NCBI GenBank assembly: GCA_029863625.1
Contig: JAOTUY010000004.1
Location: 1 to 64,000 of the forward strand
Length of the DNA stretch: 64,000 bases
Source of the DNA: Acidimicrobiia bacterium
Lineage (GTDB): Bacteria > Actinomycetota > Acidimicrobiia > Spongiisociales > UBA4744
Direction: 5' to 3'
Shown: one piece after another, positions 8,634 through 17,306 of the stretch
How the letters are laid out: the number at the start of each line of letters is the position of its first letter
How positions within the stretch are numbered: position 1 is the stretch's first letter
Position numbers and translations under genes: made by a program
The notes under the pieces: model-generated
Told to the model about the DNA's origin: nothing
The model's database searches: none
Seen by the model: the letters and a program-made list of their open reading frames with translations, nothing else

Positions 8634-8915
8634 CGAGAATTCGTCAGTTTTCTAACCGTTTTTGGCGACCTGACTCGCCGGCCAGAGGCCGAACCCACGA
8701 CACAGCCGTGGGGCTGATAGCTGGTGGGGAGGGCGGCGAGAGCCCCGGTGGGGTCCGCCCGATCGCCTTCCCAGGCGGCGCTCACCGTGATTGAAGCCTC
8801 GGTCGAGGAAGCCGAAAACGTACCGCACTCTCCTTTCCGATCGACCCTGCTCCCTGTTCTTGTCACACCCGATCTCTACCTTGTGGATCAGTACACGAAG
8901 AGCCGGAGGAGCCAG

Positions 8916-9119
8916 ATGCGGATCGACTGCGACGAATGCGCCATGCAGCACACCGTCACCTGCAACGATTGCGTGGTGGCGGTCCTCCTGCGAGAAACGG
9001 ACGGGCCGCTTGAGATCGACACCGCCGAGGCGGTTGCTCTGAGCGCCATGGCGGACGTGGGCCTCGTGCCACGCCTTCGCCTCGTGCGCCACGACGACGA
9101 TCTGGAGGCCAGCGCCTGA
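8916..9119 (+). CDS. Small Cys-rich protein (67 aa), unknown function
   Basis: ATG 8916 has GGAGGA 7-12 nt upstream, so the start is well supported over longer frames. The 67-residue product carries two closely spaced CxxC pairs (CDEC at 5-8 and CNDC at 17-20) followed by VVAVLL and an acidic, helical tail. It could bind one zinc or a small iron-sulfur cluster; this is inference. The 282 bp before it (8634-8915) contain no gene I can support. It is convergent with ilvD. Confidence 0.75.
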   Translation: MRIDCDECAMQHTVTCNDCVVAVLLRETDGPLEIDTAEAVALSAMADVGLVPRLRLVRHDDDLEASA

Positions 9120-9219
9120 GCACTGCCCTGCCGGGCTGAAGTTGGCGGAGGGGCACCGGTGTGCTTGGGGAAGCCATGCCGGTGCCCTCGAGGGGCTCGG
9201 CCCTGCGGCCGGAGAGCGG

Positions 9220-10902
9220 CTACTCGTCGGTGACGCAGCCCTCGGACGCCGACTTGACGCTGCGGATGTACTTATAGAGGGTGCCGCGCGTCGCCTGCAG
9301 TGGTGGCGGCACCCACGCGTTCCGACGTCGGGCCAGTTCGGCTTCGGTGAGCTCGAGTTCGATCGATCGAGTTTCCGAGTTGATGGTGATCGTGTCTCCG
9401 TCCTCAACGAGCCCGATGGGACCGCCGTCCTGAGCTTCGGGGGTCACGTGTCCGATGAGGAACCCGTGGGAACCACCTGAGAATCGACCATCGGTGATTA
9501 GGGCCACTTCGCCGCCCAGGCCCGCCCCGACAATGGCGGAGGTCGGGGTCAGCATCTCCGGCATCCCAGGCCCACCTCGCGGGCCCTCGTAACGGATGAT
9601 GACGACGTCACCGGGATGGATCTCACCACGCTCGAGCGCAGCCAGCATCGACTCTTCCCGGTCGAAGGGCCGGGCCCGACCCGAGAATTGAAGGCCTTCC
9701 TTCCCCGTGATTTTGGCGACCGCACCGCCGGGGGCCAGGCTCCCGCGCAGGATCGAGATGTGGCCGGTTTCTTTGATGGGAGCCGTCCATGGTCGGATAA
9801 CATCCTGCCCATCGGTGAGTCCCGGCAGGTCGGCGAGGTTCTCCGCCATCGTCCGGCCCGTCACCGTCAGGCAGTCGCCGTGCAGTGCATCGTGCTCGAG
9901 GAGCAACTTGAGCACGGCTGGCGTCCCACCCACCTGATGGAGATTCTCCATAACGTACCGCCCGCTTGGTTTGAGATCGGCCAGGAACGGGACCCGGTCG
10001 CTGATCGTTTGAAAATCGTCGATAGTCAAAGTCACATCGACCGAGCGCGCCATAGCCAGCAGATGGAGGACGGCATTGGTCGAACCGCCCAGCACCATCG
10101 TCAAGGTAATGGCGTTTTCGAATGCCGACCGGGTCATGATGTCGGTTGGCTTGGTATTGGCCTCGAGGAGCCGGCGGATGGCCGCCCCGGCCCGGAAACA
10201 CTCGTCGAGCTTGGCTGGATCGGTGGCCGGTATCGACGAGCTGAATGGCAGGCTCATGCCGAGCGCCTCAATAGCCGCAGCCATCGTGTTGGCGGTGTAC
10301 ATACCACCGCAGGCACCGGCTCCCGGGCAGGCATACCTCACAACGTCGAAGCGTTCGTCCTCGGAGATCCGACCGGCGATGAACTCGCCGTACGACTGGA
10401 AGGCGGAAACGATGTCGAGCGGTTCGCCCGATCGGCCGACGCCCGCCCTGATGGTACCCCCGTACACCATCAGCGACGGCCGGTTGACGCGGCCCATTGC
10501 CATCACCGACCCCGGCATATTCTTGTCACACCCGGGTATCGAAATGTTGGCGTCGTACCACTGGGCCCGCATGACGGTCTCGATTGAGTCGGCGATCAGG
10601 TCGCGCGACTGCAGCGAGTAGCTCATCCCTTCCGTGCCCATCGAGATGCCATCGGATACCCCGATGGTGTTGAACCTCATCCCAACCAGGCCGGCGGCCA
10701 CCACGCCTTCCTTCACGGCTGCCGCCAGCTGATCGAGGTGCATGTTGCAGGAGTTTCCCTCGTACCACATGCTGGCGATCCCTATCTGGGCTTTTTCCAT
10801 GTCTTCTTCGGTCAGACCTGTCGCATAGAGCATTGCCTGCGAAGCACCCTGCGAAGCGGGCCCGGTGATACGGCGACTGGTGTGGTTGAGTTGGTCGGGC
10901 AT
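9220..10902 (-). CDS. ilvD: Dihydroxy-acid dehydratase
   Basis: Fe-S enzyme that dehydrates dihydroxy-isovalerate and dihydroxy-methylvalerate to the 2-keto acids of valine and isoleucine. ATG 10902 gives 560 residues, normal for the family. Cluster cysteines are recognisable in [17 protein letters not shown] and [15 protein letters not shown]; the C-terminus has the conserved [16 protein letters not shown] segment. Not in the ilvBNC operon: it is alone, with its own leaderless-type promoter (TATGAT, 6 nt from ATG), and diverges from queG. Attenuation of ilvB therefore would not control it directly. Confidence 0.96.
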   Translation of the reverse strand: MPDQLNHTSRRITGPASQGASQAMLYATGLTEEDMEKAQIGIASMWYEGNSCNMHLDQLAAAVKEGVVAAGLVGMRFNTIGVSDGISMGTEGMSYSLQSRDLIADSIETVMRAQWYDANISIPGCDKNMPGSVMAMGRVNRPSLMVYGGTIRAGVGRSGEPLDIVSAFQSYGEFIAGRISEDERFDVVRYACPGAGACGGMYTANTMAAAIEALGMSLPFSSSIPATDPAKLDECFRAGAAIRRLLEANTKPTDIMTRSAFENAITLTMVLGGSTNAVLHLLAMARSVDVTLTIDDFQTISDRVPFLADLKPSGRYVMENLHQVGGTPAVLKLLLEHDALHGDCLTVTGRTMAENLADLPGLTDGQDVIRPWTAPIKETGHISILRGSLAPGGAVAKITGKEGLQFSGRARPFDREESMLAALERGEIHPGDVVIIRYEGPRGGPGMPEMLTPTSAIVGAGLGGEVALITDGRFSGGSHGFLIGHVTPEAQDGGPIGLVEDGDTITINSETRSIELELTEAELARRRNAWVPPPLQATRGTLYKYIRSVKSASEGCVTDE

Positions 10903-10908
10903 CCAAGA

Positions 10909-10966
10909 ATCATAGGGCCAATCGATTCCTTGGCCCGACCCCGTCCGGTGCAAGCTCCGATAGCCT
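10909..10966. promoter_or_regulatory. Divergent leaderless promoters of ilvD and queG
   Basis: On the minus strand TATGAT (10914-10909) stands 6 nt before ilvD ATG 10902. On the plus strand TAGCCT (10961-10966) stands 6 nt before queG GTG 10973. Neither gene has a Shine-Dalgarno sequence in this space, so both transcripts would begin at or next to the start codon. Confidence 0.65.
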
Positions 10967-10972
10967 GACCGG

Positions 10973-12079
10973 GTGCACGATATCGTCGCCCAACTCCAGC
11001 AAACCGCCTCCATGAATGGGCTCGTACGGCTCGGCATTTGCGACGCCGAGCCGTTTGCCGACGTCAGGGTCGAGATGAACCGGCGGAAAGCGGGCGGCGA
11101 GGCCGGGCGGTTGCGCTTCACCTACACCGATCCCGAGGTCGCTACCGACATCCGCCGAACGTTTCCCTGGGCAAACCGTCTGGTAGTGGGGGCGATCACG
11201 TACCTGCCCGCGGCAGGAAACCCCGGACCGCTCCGGGCGAATTACGGTCGCGTAGCCCGGTTTGCGACCCTTGATCACTATCAGGCGCTGCGAGGGGCCC
11301 TCGAATCGGTCCGCGACGTCCTCAGGGTCGCCGGGAATCAGGCCGAGGTCCTGATCGACGACAGCCGCCTGGTCGATCGGGCCGCTGCGGTCCGAGCCGG
11401 GGCTGCCTGGTGGGGGAAGAGCACGATGGCGCTGACTCCCAGGTACGGGCCGTGGACACTGCTTGGGTCGGTGGTAACCGATGCGGAACTTCCTGTTACC
11501 TCACCAATGCGCAGGGATTGCGGCACCTGCGTGGCGTGCATACCGGCCTGCCCGACCGGGGCTCTCGATCAGGAGGGAACTATCGACGCCACTCTTTGTA
11601 TCTCCTATTGGGCGCAAATGCCCGGTGTCATTCCCGTATCGATTCGGGAGGCCTGGGGAGATCGGCTCTACGGGTGCGACGACTGTCTCGATGCGTGCCC
11701 GCCCGGTTGGCGGTGGTTGGCTCGCGCTCCTTTTGGGGCGGGTCGCGTCGACCTGCTGGAGGCTCTGGCCATACCGGATGACGACCTGTTGAACGCCTAT
11801 GCCCATTTCTATACGCCCCGCAACGACCCGGCCTACCTTCGACGGAACGCACTCGTTGCGCTCGGCCATAGCGGTTCGCCGGAGGCGATTCCAGTCCTGG
11901 CCGGCTATCTGGCGGTTAATCGGGCGATGCTCCGCTTGCACGCCGCCTGGGCGCTCGGTTGGATGGGTGGGGCCGAAGCTGAAGCGGCCCTGGAGCGGGC
12001 GGTGCTTTCTGAAGCGGACCCGACTGTGCGTTCCGAGATCCAAGTTGCCATCCAGGCGTCGGCCGGCGGGCCCGGATAA
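10973..12079 (+). CDS. queG: Epoxyqueuosine reductase with C-terminal HEAT-like helices
   Basis: Cobalamin- and 2x[4Fe-4S]-dependent reductase for the last step of queuosine formation in tRNA. GTG 10973 gives 368 residues. The catalytic domain carries a [17 protein letters not shown] segment (134-150), a first cluster C183/C186/C189/C193 with PTGAL after it, and a second set C209, C235/C238/C242. Residues from about 290 ([24 protein letters not shown]) form HEAT-like repeats as in known QueG enzymes. No other queuosine gene is in the window. A ferredoxin-like reductase of another pathway is possible but less likely. Confidence 0.9.
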   Translation: MHDIVAQLQQTASMNGLVRLGICDAEPFADVRVEMNRRKAGGEAGRLRFTYTDPEVATDIRRTFPWANRLVVGAITYLPAAGNPGPLRANYGRVARFATLDHYQALRGALESVRDVLRVAGNQAEVLIDDSRLVDRAAAVRAGAAWWGKSTMALTPRYGPWTLLGSVVTDAELPVTSPMRRDCGTCVACIPACPTGALDQEGTIDATLCISYWAQMPGVIPVSIREAWGDRLYGCDDCLDACPPGWRWLARAPFGAGRVDLLEALAIPDDDLLNAYAHFYTPRNDPAYLRRNALVALGHSGSPEAIPVLAGYLAVNRAMLRLHAAWALGWMGGAEAEAALERAVLSEADPTVRSEIQVAIQASAGGPG

Positions 12080-12141
12080 CACGGGGGGGAGGGGGGAGCG
12101 TTGTCGCAGTAGTTGGAAAGCTGGGGTCATCCTGGCGTTCA

Positions 12142-12158
12142 ATGAGGGTAACCCTCAT
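12142..12158. promoter_or_regulatory. Perfect palindrome, candidate operator
   Basis: ATGAGGGTAACCCTCAT is an 8-bp perfect inverted repeat around a single central A, about 110 bp before the zinc-finger membrane protein start (12267). The 1-nt spacer argues against an RNA hairpin and for a dimeric DNA-binding protein. The preceding stretch (12082-12098) is almost pure G. Confidence 0.45.
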
Positions 12159-12266
12159 CCCGTTGTCCGGCGCGGGTACCTCAGAATCTCCGAGGTGATT
12201 GCGCGGTTTCCCGACCCGCCGATGCAAGACCGTGTCGTCGTCGGGCTGGCGGTTACCCTGTTCCCG

Positions 12267-12953
12267 ATGTCGGACCCGATTGTCTGTAGGCAATGTGGAG
12301 CCCGTAACCCGCCCGGTGCAGAGTGGTGCGGGCAGTGTTTCGCGTCCCTGCGTGATCGCCCCGTTGCCGGCCAGGGTGCGTCGCTGGACGGTGACCCGAC
12401 CGAGGTCCAACCGGCGACGCAAACGGCTGGGGTACGGGAGGCTCCACCGACCGGGAACGACGAGCAAGAAGAGTCGGATCCGGCCCCAAGTCCAAAGAGC
12501 GGCACGTGGGTTTGCTCGGTGTGCGAGGTCTTCAACTCACTCGAATTGGAGCGATGTTCCGCCTGCGGCACGTCGATATTTGCTTCCTTTGGCGCCGCGG
12601 TTGATGAACAGGTCAGAGTCGATCCTCAAAAGGCTCTGCTCCGTTCGCTCATGTTTCCGGGACTCGGGCATGCCTACGCCAGGCAGGGTTTGCTTGGGTC
12701 GGCGATCGGCGGACTCGTCCTTATGTCCCTCGGTTTCGGCATCGGGTTGGCGGCTACCGGCGTCAGGAGCTTCGGTTTGCCGCTCATTCTCCTCGCGTTT
12801 GCGGTGTGGGTGGCGGCCGGCTTCGACGCCTTTCGCATTGCAGGCGGCCAAACCACGAGCACCGTCCTCCTGAGGCCCAGAGTCGTCACGGCGTTGGTTG
12901 GTTCGGTGGTCGTCCAGCTAATTCTGGCGGCGTTCCTCAGGGGCAGAACCTGA
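12267..12953 (+). CDS. Membrane protein with zinc ribbon and RanBP2-type zinc finger
   Basis: The protein from ATG 12267 has 228 residues. Residues 7-24 form a zinc ribbon (C7, C10, C21, C24). Residues 81-100 match the RanBP2 finger spacing exactly: W81-x-C83-x2-C86-x3-N90-x6-C97-x2-C100. After about residue 120 the chain becomes hydrophobic (FPGLGHAYARQGLLGS, then three further hydrophobic segments), so the fingers are probably cytoplasmic and membrane-anchored. A 50-residue Pro/Glu/Thr linker separates the fingers. Followed by two genes with 1-nt stop/start overlaps (12953, 13228), so likely one operon. Function unknown; RanBP2 fingers elsewhere bind ssRNA or ubiquitin. Confidence 0.75.
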   Translation: MSDPIVCRQCGARNPPGAEWCGQCFASLRDRPVAGQGASLDGDPTEVQPATQTAGVREAPPTGNDEQEESDPAPSPKSGTWVCSVCEVFNSLELERCSACGTSIFASFGAAVDEQVRVDPQKALLRSLMFPGLGHAYARQGLLGSAIGGLVLMSLGFGIGLAATGVRSFGLPLILLAFAVWVAAGFDAFRIAGGQTTSTVLLRPRVVTALVGSVVVQLILAAFLRGRT

Positions 12954-13228
12954 TGCGGTTGGTCTTTGCCGTCTCCTTGGTCCTCGGCATCCTGGCGCTG
13001 ATTGCCTGGGTGCTGTTTTGGGGAAGACGGAGCAGCGGTCCCTACCATCGGGGCAGCAAGCCGCAACAGGCTATAGCAGCCACAGTGGCGTTCGGTATGG
13101 GCGGTCTCTCGGCGGCGTACGCCGGCTGGAGTCTCGGTTTGGCGACCGGAGCGGCCGTGGCCGCCGCCGCCCTGGCCTCCTGGTACGCCGGCACGGTCGG
13201 CGCGCCCGGCGGTGAGGGTCGGGACTGA
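12953..13228 (+). CDS. Small membrane protein (91 aa)
   Basis: Begins at ATG 12953, overlapping the previous stop (TGATG), and its own TGA overlaps the next ATG at 13228. Two to three hydrophobic segments: residues 2-21 (FAVSLVLGILALIAWVLFW) and about 42-80 (Ala/Gly-rich). A basic loop RRSSGPYHRGSKPQQ lies between. No recognised family. The tight coupling on both sides suggests joint expression with the zinc-finger protein and the phosphoesterase. Confidence 0.7.
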   Translation: MRLVFAVSLVLGILALIAWVLFWGRRSSGPYHRGSKPQQAIAATVAFGMGGLSAAYAGWSLGLATGAAVAAAALASWYAGTVGAPGGEGRD

Positions 13229-13986
13229 TGCTCATCGTTGCAGATGTGCACGGTGAGTTCGACGCGCTCGGCAAGTTGGCCAGAACGGGCGAATCCCTTC
13301 TGATCCTCGGGGACCTCATCAACTACGTCGACTATCGGACGATGGACGGCATCGCCGCTGAAGTGCTTGGCAAGCAGTTCGTGCGCCAGGTAGCTCGTTT
13401 CCGCGCCATCGGCGACTACGGCGGTTCGCGGGCTCTGTGGAGAGAGAACATGGCCGGTCGCGAGTCCGAGATCCGCCGACAGATAGGAGAGCTTGTCCGG
13501 CACCAGTACGAGGAGGCCCGCCGGGCGCTGGATGGGGGTACCTCGTATGTCACATACGGCAACGTCGACTGGCCGGAGGCGCTGCGAGCGTGTCTCCCCG
13601 AGGGGTCAACGTTCGTGGATGGTGAGGTCGTTGAGATCGAAGGATTCCGGGTTGGTTTTGTCGGCGGAGGGGCACCAACGCCATTGGGTGTGGCCGGGGA
13701 GGTATCCGACGAGGCTATGGCCGACAAACTGGACCGCCTCGGCCCCGTCGATATCTTGTGTTCGCATGTGCCGCCGGCGGTTGCCGCCCTCAGCACCGAC
13801 GTCATCACCGGTCGGGTGGAGGGGAGTTCGGTGGCGATCCTCAGGTATCTGGGGCGACATCAGCCCGCGTTTCACTACTTCGGAGACATTCACCAACCGC
13901 AGGCGAGTCGCTGGCGGGTCGGCGGTACGCGCTGTGTCAATGTCGGCTACTTCCGCGCCACCAGGCGAGCGATCCGTCACCCTTAA
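13228..13986 (+). CDS. Calcineurin-like metallophosphoesterase
   Basis: Dinuclear-metal phosphoesterase; substrate unknown. The 252-residue chain shows all core motifs: DVH at 6-8, GD at 28-29, GN at 111-112, H180 in CSHVPP and GDIH at 219-222. Length is typical for single-domain bacterial members. A long helical insert (about 40-105) between the GD and GN motifs is unusual and may shape the substrate site. Third gene of the 12267-13986 operon by 1-nt overlap. Confidence 0.85.
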   Translation: MLIVADVHGEFDALGKLARTGESLLILGDLINYVDYRTMDGIAAEVLGKQFVRQVARFRAIGDYGGSRALWRENMAGRESEIRRQIGELVRHQYEEARRALDGGTSYVTYGNVDWPEALRACLPEGSTFVDGEVVEIEGFRVGFVGGGAPTPLGVAGEVSDEAMADKLDRLGPVDILCSHVPPAVAALSTDVITGRVEGSSVAILRYLGRHQPAFHYFGDIHQPQASRWRVGGTRCVNVGYFRATRRAIRHP

Positions 13987-14055
13987 TCTTCCTATCTGTC
14001 TCCGCCGGATCGCTACGCTGGGCTGAACAGGTAGTACCAAGGAGAAAGAAGGAAC

Positions 14056-14502
14056 ATGGCGGAGGGAACCGTTCAAAGCATCGAAATCCCCGCTTCACCC
14101 GACTTCATCTTTGAGGTCCTCGCTGATCTTGAGCAATATCCGCAATGGATCACCGCCATGCGGGAAGTCGAAGTCCTCGAACGTGACGGAGACGACCGGC
14201 CCCGTCGCGCCCACTTCCTGGTTGACGCCATGATCAAGGAAATCGCCTACGACCTGGACTACGAACACACGCCGCCGTTACGCATGTCGTGGACGGCCGT
14301 GCCTGGTGAGGATATCCGGCAGATGGTTGGCTCTTACGAACTCACCGAACTCGAAGGCGGTGGGACCGACGTGGTCTATGCCTTGATGGTCGAACCGGAG
14401 TTCAAGGTGCCGGGTTTCTTGCGACGCCAGGCTGAGAAGCAGCTGATCGGCACCGCCCTACGAGGACTGAAGAAGCGGGTTGAAGAGCTCTCCGCCGGCT
14501 GA
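14056..14502 (+). CDS. SRPBCC (START-like) family protein
   Basis: The 148-residue protein starts at ATG 14056 after an AAGGAG and a second AGAAGGA site. It begins with the SRPBCC pattern: a short strand (GTVQSIEIPASPDFIFEVL), then LEQYPQWITAMREVEVLERD, and ends with a long helix (LRRQAEKQLIGTALRGLKKRVEEL). Such proteins bind hydrophobic ligands in a helix-grip cavity; polyketide cyclase-type labels carry no proven activity. Its TGA overlaps the ArsA-like ATPase ATG (TGATG). Confidence 0.85.
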   Translation: MAEGTVQSIEIPASPDFIFEVLADLEQYPQWITAMREVEVLERDGDDRPRRAHFLVDAMIKEIAYDLDYEHTPPLRMSWTAVPGEDIRQMVGSYELTELEGGGTDVVYALMVEPEFKVPGFLRRQAEKQLIGTALRGLKKRVEELSAG

Positions 14503-15677
14503 TGCGGATCGTTCTGGTCACCGGTAAGGGTGGCGTCGGCAAGACCACCGTGGCTGCGGCCACCGCGCTGCGCGCAGCGGAGGCCGGCCACCGGACCCTC
14601 GTCCTCTCGACCGATCCGGCCCATAGCCTCGCGGACGCTTTCGATGTAGCGCTTGGTGACGAGCCGAGACATCTCGCGACAGATCTCTACGGCCAGCAGA
14701 TCGACACGCAGAGCAGGCTGGAGGCGTATTGGGGCGAGATACGGGACCAGCTGATGGCCATCCTCGATTGGGGAGGGGTGAGGGGACTCGAAGCGGAAGA
14801 GTTCCTCGTCTTTCCCGGGATGGACGAGTTGTTCGCTCTGGTTGAGGTGCAACGCCACGCCGCCTCGGGCCTCTACGACACGCTGATCGTTGATTGCGCC
14901 CCCACCGCCGAAACCCTTCGGTTACTCAGCTTGCCCGAGGTGCTCTCGTGGTATTTCGATCGAGTCTTCCTCACCCAGAAGCGAGTCATGAAGGCCGCCC
15001 GTCCCGTGCTGAGCCGCATGACGAGTATGCCAATTCCCGGCGACGAGGTGTACGACGCGGCCGAGAATGTCTTCATGGCTATCGATCGAGCCCGCCGTTT
15101 GTTGCTCGACCCGTCGATCACAACGGCCCGCCTGGTCGTGAACCCCGAGAAAATGGTGGTGAGCGAGGCCCGGAGAACCTACACCTACCTGTCGTTGTTT
15201 GGCTACGCCATTGACAGCGTCGTGGTCAACCGGATACTCCCCGACGACCTTTCGGACCCGTACTTCAGCCGTTGGCAGGAGATCCAGCGCGAGCACCTGG
15301 AGGACATCCAGCGGTCTTTTGCAGATGTGCCGGTCATGCGGCTGCGCTTGTTCGACGAGGAAATGACCGGCATCGACAAGCTCCGGTTATTGGGCAAGGA
15401 ACTCTACGGCGACACAGACCCGGCAGTGGGTTTCGCAGGTCGTCGCCCATTTCGAGTGATCGAGCAACCGAACGAGCTGGCGCTCGAGGTCGACATGCCG
15501 TTCGTCGGCAAGGAAGAAGTCGATGTGGTGCGCGACGGGCACGAGGTGTACCTCACCGTCGGCGCCTACCGCCGGTCGTTCGTGCTGCCGGACTCGCTGC
15601 ACCGTCGCGAGATCATCGGCGCCAAACTGGAAGGCGGGGTTCTTAGAGTGAGGTTCAGCGAGCATCGGGAGAAGTAA
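14502..15677 (+). CDS. ArsA/GET3-family ATPase with C-terminal HSP20-like domain
   Basis: The 391-residue protein opens with a deviant Walker A, GKGGVGKTT (8-16), followed by VLSTDPAHSLADAFD, the switch I region of ArsA/GET3 ATPases. IVDCAPTAETLRLL (near 130) is the switch II equivalent. Residues from about 315 form a small beta-rich alpha-crystallin/HSP20-like domain (VDMPFVGKEEVDVVRDGHEV), the ArsA_HSP20 arrangement. No arsenic genes lie nearby, so arsenite export is unlikely. A chaperone or membrane-protein targeting role is inferred from GET3. Coupled to the SRPBCC gene by a 1-nt overlap. Confidence 0.88.
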   Translation: MRIVLVTGKGGVGKTTVAAATALRAAEAGHRTLVLSTDPAHSLADAFDVALGDEPRHLATDLYGQQIDTQSRLEAYWGEIRDQLMAILDWGGVRGLEAEEFLVFPGMDELFALVEVQRHAASGLYDTLIVDCAPTAETLRLLSLPEVLSWYFDRVFLTQKRVMKAARPVLSRMTSMPIPGDEVYDAAENVFMAIDRARRLLLDPSITTARLVVNPEKMVVSEARRTYTYLSLFGYAIDSVVVNRILPDDLSDPYFSRWQEIQREHLEDIQRSFADVPVMRLRLFDEEMTGIDKLRLLGKELYGDTDPAVGFAGRRPFRVIEQPNELALEVDMPFVGKEEVDVVRDGHEVYLTVGAYRRSFVLPDSLHRREIIGAKLEGGVLRVRFSEHREK

Positions 15678-15678
15678 C

Positions 15679-15867
15679 GTGTCCGAGATATCTTCGCTAG
15701 GGCAAGGGCTGATCCGGGGAGGCCGGCGCGTCGCATTCCACATGCTGAAAGCCGGCGTCGAAGTTCTGCGAGGCGTTGAGGGTTTCTTCGAGGAGCTGTC
15801 CTCTGCCAGCCATCCTGAGTCCCTGAAAGCTGACCAGAAGGGACCGGAGCGAATCCCGCTGGATTGA
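15679..15867 (+). CDS. Small hypothetical protein (62 aa) after ArsA-like ATPase
   Basis: GTG 15679 lies 1 nt after the ATPase stop, with GGAGAAG 6-12 nt upstream. The product is a likely amphipathic helix (residues 1-40: IRGGRRVAFHMLKAGVEVL) followed by a polar tail. No family recognised. The spacing and ribosome site make it likely to be translated with the ATPase, possibly as an accessory peptide. Confidence 0.6.
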   Translation: MSEISSLGQGLIRGGRRVAFHMLKAGVEVLRGVEGFFEELSSASHPESLKADQKGPERIPLD

Positions 15868-15944
15868 CGGCTGCCCGGCGACACTGGATGCCCATCGCGC
15901 GCGCTCCGCTCGGCAGGTCACCTTCCCTCGGGAAGACTCCTAGC

Positions 15945-15950
15945 TACTCT
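15945..15950 (+). promoter_or_regulatory. -10 hexamer for leaderless glk
   Basis: TACTCT lies 8 nt before GTG 15959, with no ribosome site between. This is the same arrangement as at queG, fabD and dinB. Confidence 0.5.
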
Positions 15951-15958
15951 GATCGGCT

Positions 15959-16888
15959 GTGAAGACCATTGGTATAGACCTGGGTGGAACCAAGATGTCG
16001 GCGGGACTCATTGAGGGACCGGGCACCGTGCGGGAGAAGGTCACCTTGACCCGGCCCGTCGATCAGGCCGGGATGGAAAAGGATCCGCTCAAACTAGCCG
16101 CCAGGTTGATGGGTCCCGACGTTGCCGCCATCGGCCTGGGCGCGGCCGGGTTGGTGAGCTGGCCGGACGGGACGCTGGTCTGGGGGCCCAACGTGGTCGG
16201 TCGAGACATTCCCTTCAAAGACCTCCTCGAATCTCGTTTCGGTCTCCCTACAGTGGTCGACAACGATGCCAACCTGGCTGCATTGGCCGAGGCACGGGTC
16301 GGAGCGGCGCGAGGTCGTCAACATGTCCTGCTGGTCACCCTGGGCACCGGTATCGGCGGAGGTAACGTGATCGACGGCAAGATCTATCGGGGACGTTCGT
16401 TCGCGGGAGAGGTCGGGCATATGGTGGTCGACGTCGGTGGTCCTCGATGTACATGCGGGCAGCGCGGGTGCTGGGAGACCTTTGCGTCCGGGCGCCGGCT
16501 CGATCAAATAGCCCGTGACGTTGCGGCAGCCGATCCAGCCGGCCGCACCGCAAGTTTGGCCGGCAGTGGCCCTGCCGCCGGGATTCACCTGACGGAAGCA
16601 GCCATCCAGGGCGACCCACCGGCCGCTCAGGCGGTAGGAGAAATGGGGATTTGGCTCGGAATCGGTCTCGCCAGTCTGGTTGCCTTGCTCGATCCTGAGG
16701 TGATCGTGGTCGGTGGTGGTGCAGCCCGGGTGGGTGACATCTTGCTCGACCCGGCTCGTCAATCGATGATGTCGACCCTGGAAGGATCGGCGTTTCGGGA
16801 GCCGACGCCCCTCGTAGCCGCAGGCCTCGGCGAAGACGCCGGGATCGTCGGGGCGGGGTTGGTTGCCGCGGAGTTGGCTCGTGGGTGA
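15959..16888 (+). CDS. glk: ROK-family glucokinase
   Basis: Phosphorylates glucose, probably with ATP, feeding glycolysis. The 309-residue protein has the phosphate motif DLGGTK (7-12), catalytic DNDAN (101-105, Asp103) and the ROK zinc site H154 plus C164/C166/C171 in CTCGQRGC. These fit a glucose-specific ROK kinase rather than a ROK repressor, since there is no N-terminal helix-turn-helix. Start GTG 15959. Its 3' end overlaps the next gene by 8 nt. The window also holds glgP and pfkA. Confidence 0.9.
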   Translation: MKTIGIDLGGTKMSAGLIEGPGTVREKVTLTRPVDQAGMEKDPLKLAARLMGPDVAAIGLGAAGLVSWPDGTLVWGPNVVGRDIPFKDLLESRFGLPTVVDNDANLAALAEARVGAARGRQHVLLVTLGTGIGGGNVIDGKIYRGRSFAGEVGHMVVDVGGPRCTCGQRGCWETFASGRRLDQIARDVAAADPAGRTASLAGSGPAAGIHLTEAAIQGDPPAAQAVGEMGIWLGIGLASLVALLDPEVIVVGGGAARVGDILLDPARQSMMSTLEGSAFREPTPLVAAGLGEDAGIVGAGLVAAELARG

Positions 16889-17306
16889 ACCGTTGCGCCC
16901 CGATGCCATCATCGGACCGGAAGGACATCGTTGGCCGGATACCCGCAGCCGGGTGAAGGAAGCGGCACTGGCCCTTCCCAACCTGGTCAAGCTGCTCGGA
17001 CGATTGATACGTGACCCGCGGGTACCCGTCCGGAGCAAGGCGCTGGCCGGGGCCGCCCTCGCGTACGTCGCCTCGCCCATAGACCTGGTGCCGGATCTGA
17101 TTCCCGTGTTGGGGCGCTCGGATGACCTCTTCGTGGCCATCTTTGCCGTCCATCACCTGATCCGGACCGCGGGCGAGGACGTGGTGGTTGAGCATTGGGA
17201 TGGGGCCCTCGACGTGCTCGAAATCGTCAACAGCCTGATTGACGTAGCCGTCAGGTTCGTTCCCGTCCGTGTGCGGTGGACGCTCAACCGGCTGCTGGGA
17301 CGATGA
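16881..17306 (+). CDS. DUF1232 (YkvA-type) small membrane protein
   Basis: From GTG 16881 (8-nt overlap with glk) the product has 141 residues. The DUF1232 core is clear near residues 44-75: DPRVPVRSKALAGAALAYVA then SPIDLVPDLIPVLGRSDDL. Function of the family is not known. An earlier in-frame start at 16863 is possible but would increase the overlap. Its TGA overlaps the next gene's ATG as ATGA, so glk, DUF1232 and the LLM oxidoreductase are probably co-transcribed. Confidence 0.85.
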   Translation: MGEPLRPDAIIGPEGHRWPDTRSRVKEAALALPNLVKLLGRLIRDPRVPVRSKALAGAALAYVASPIDLVPDLIPVLGRSDDLFVAIFAVHHLIRTAGEDVVVEHWDGALDVLEIVNSLIDVAVRFVPVRVRWTLNRLLGR

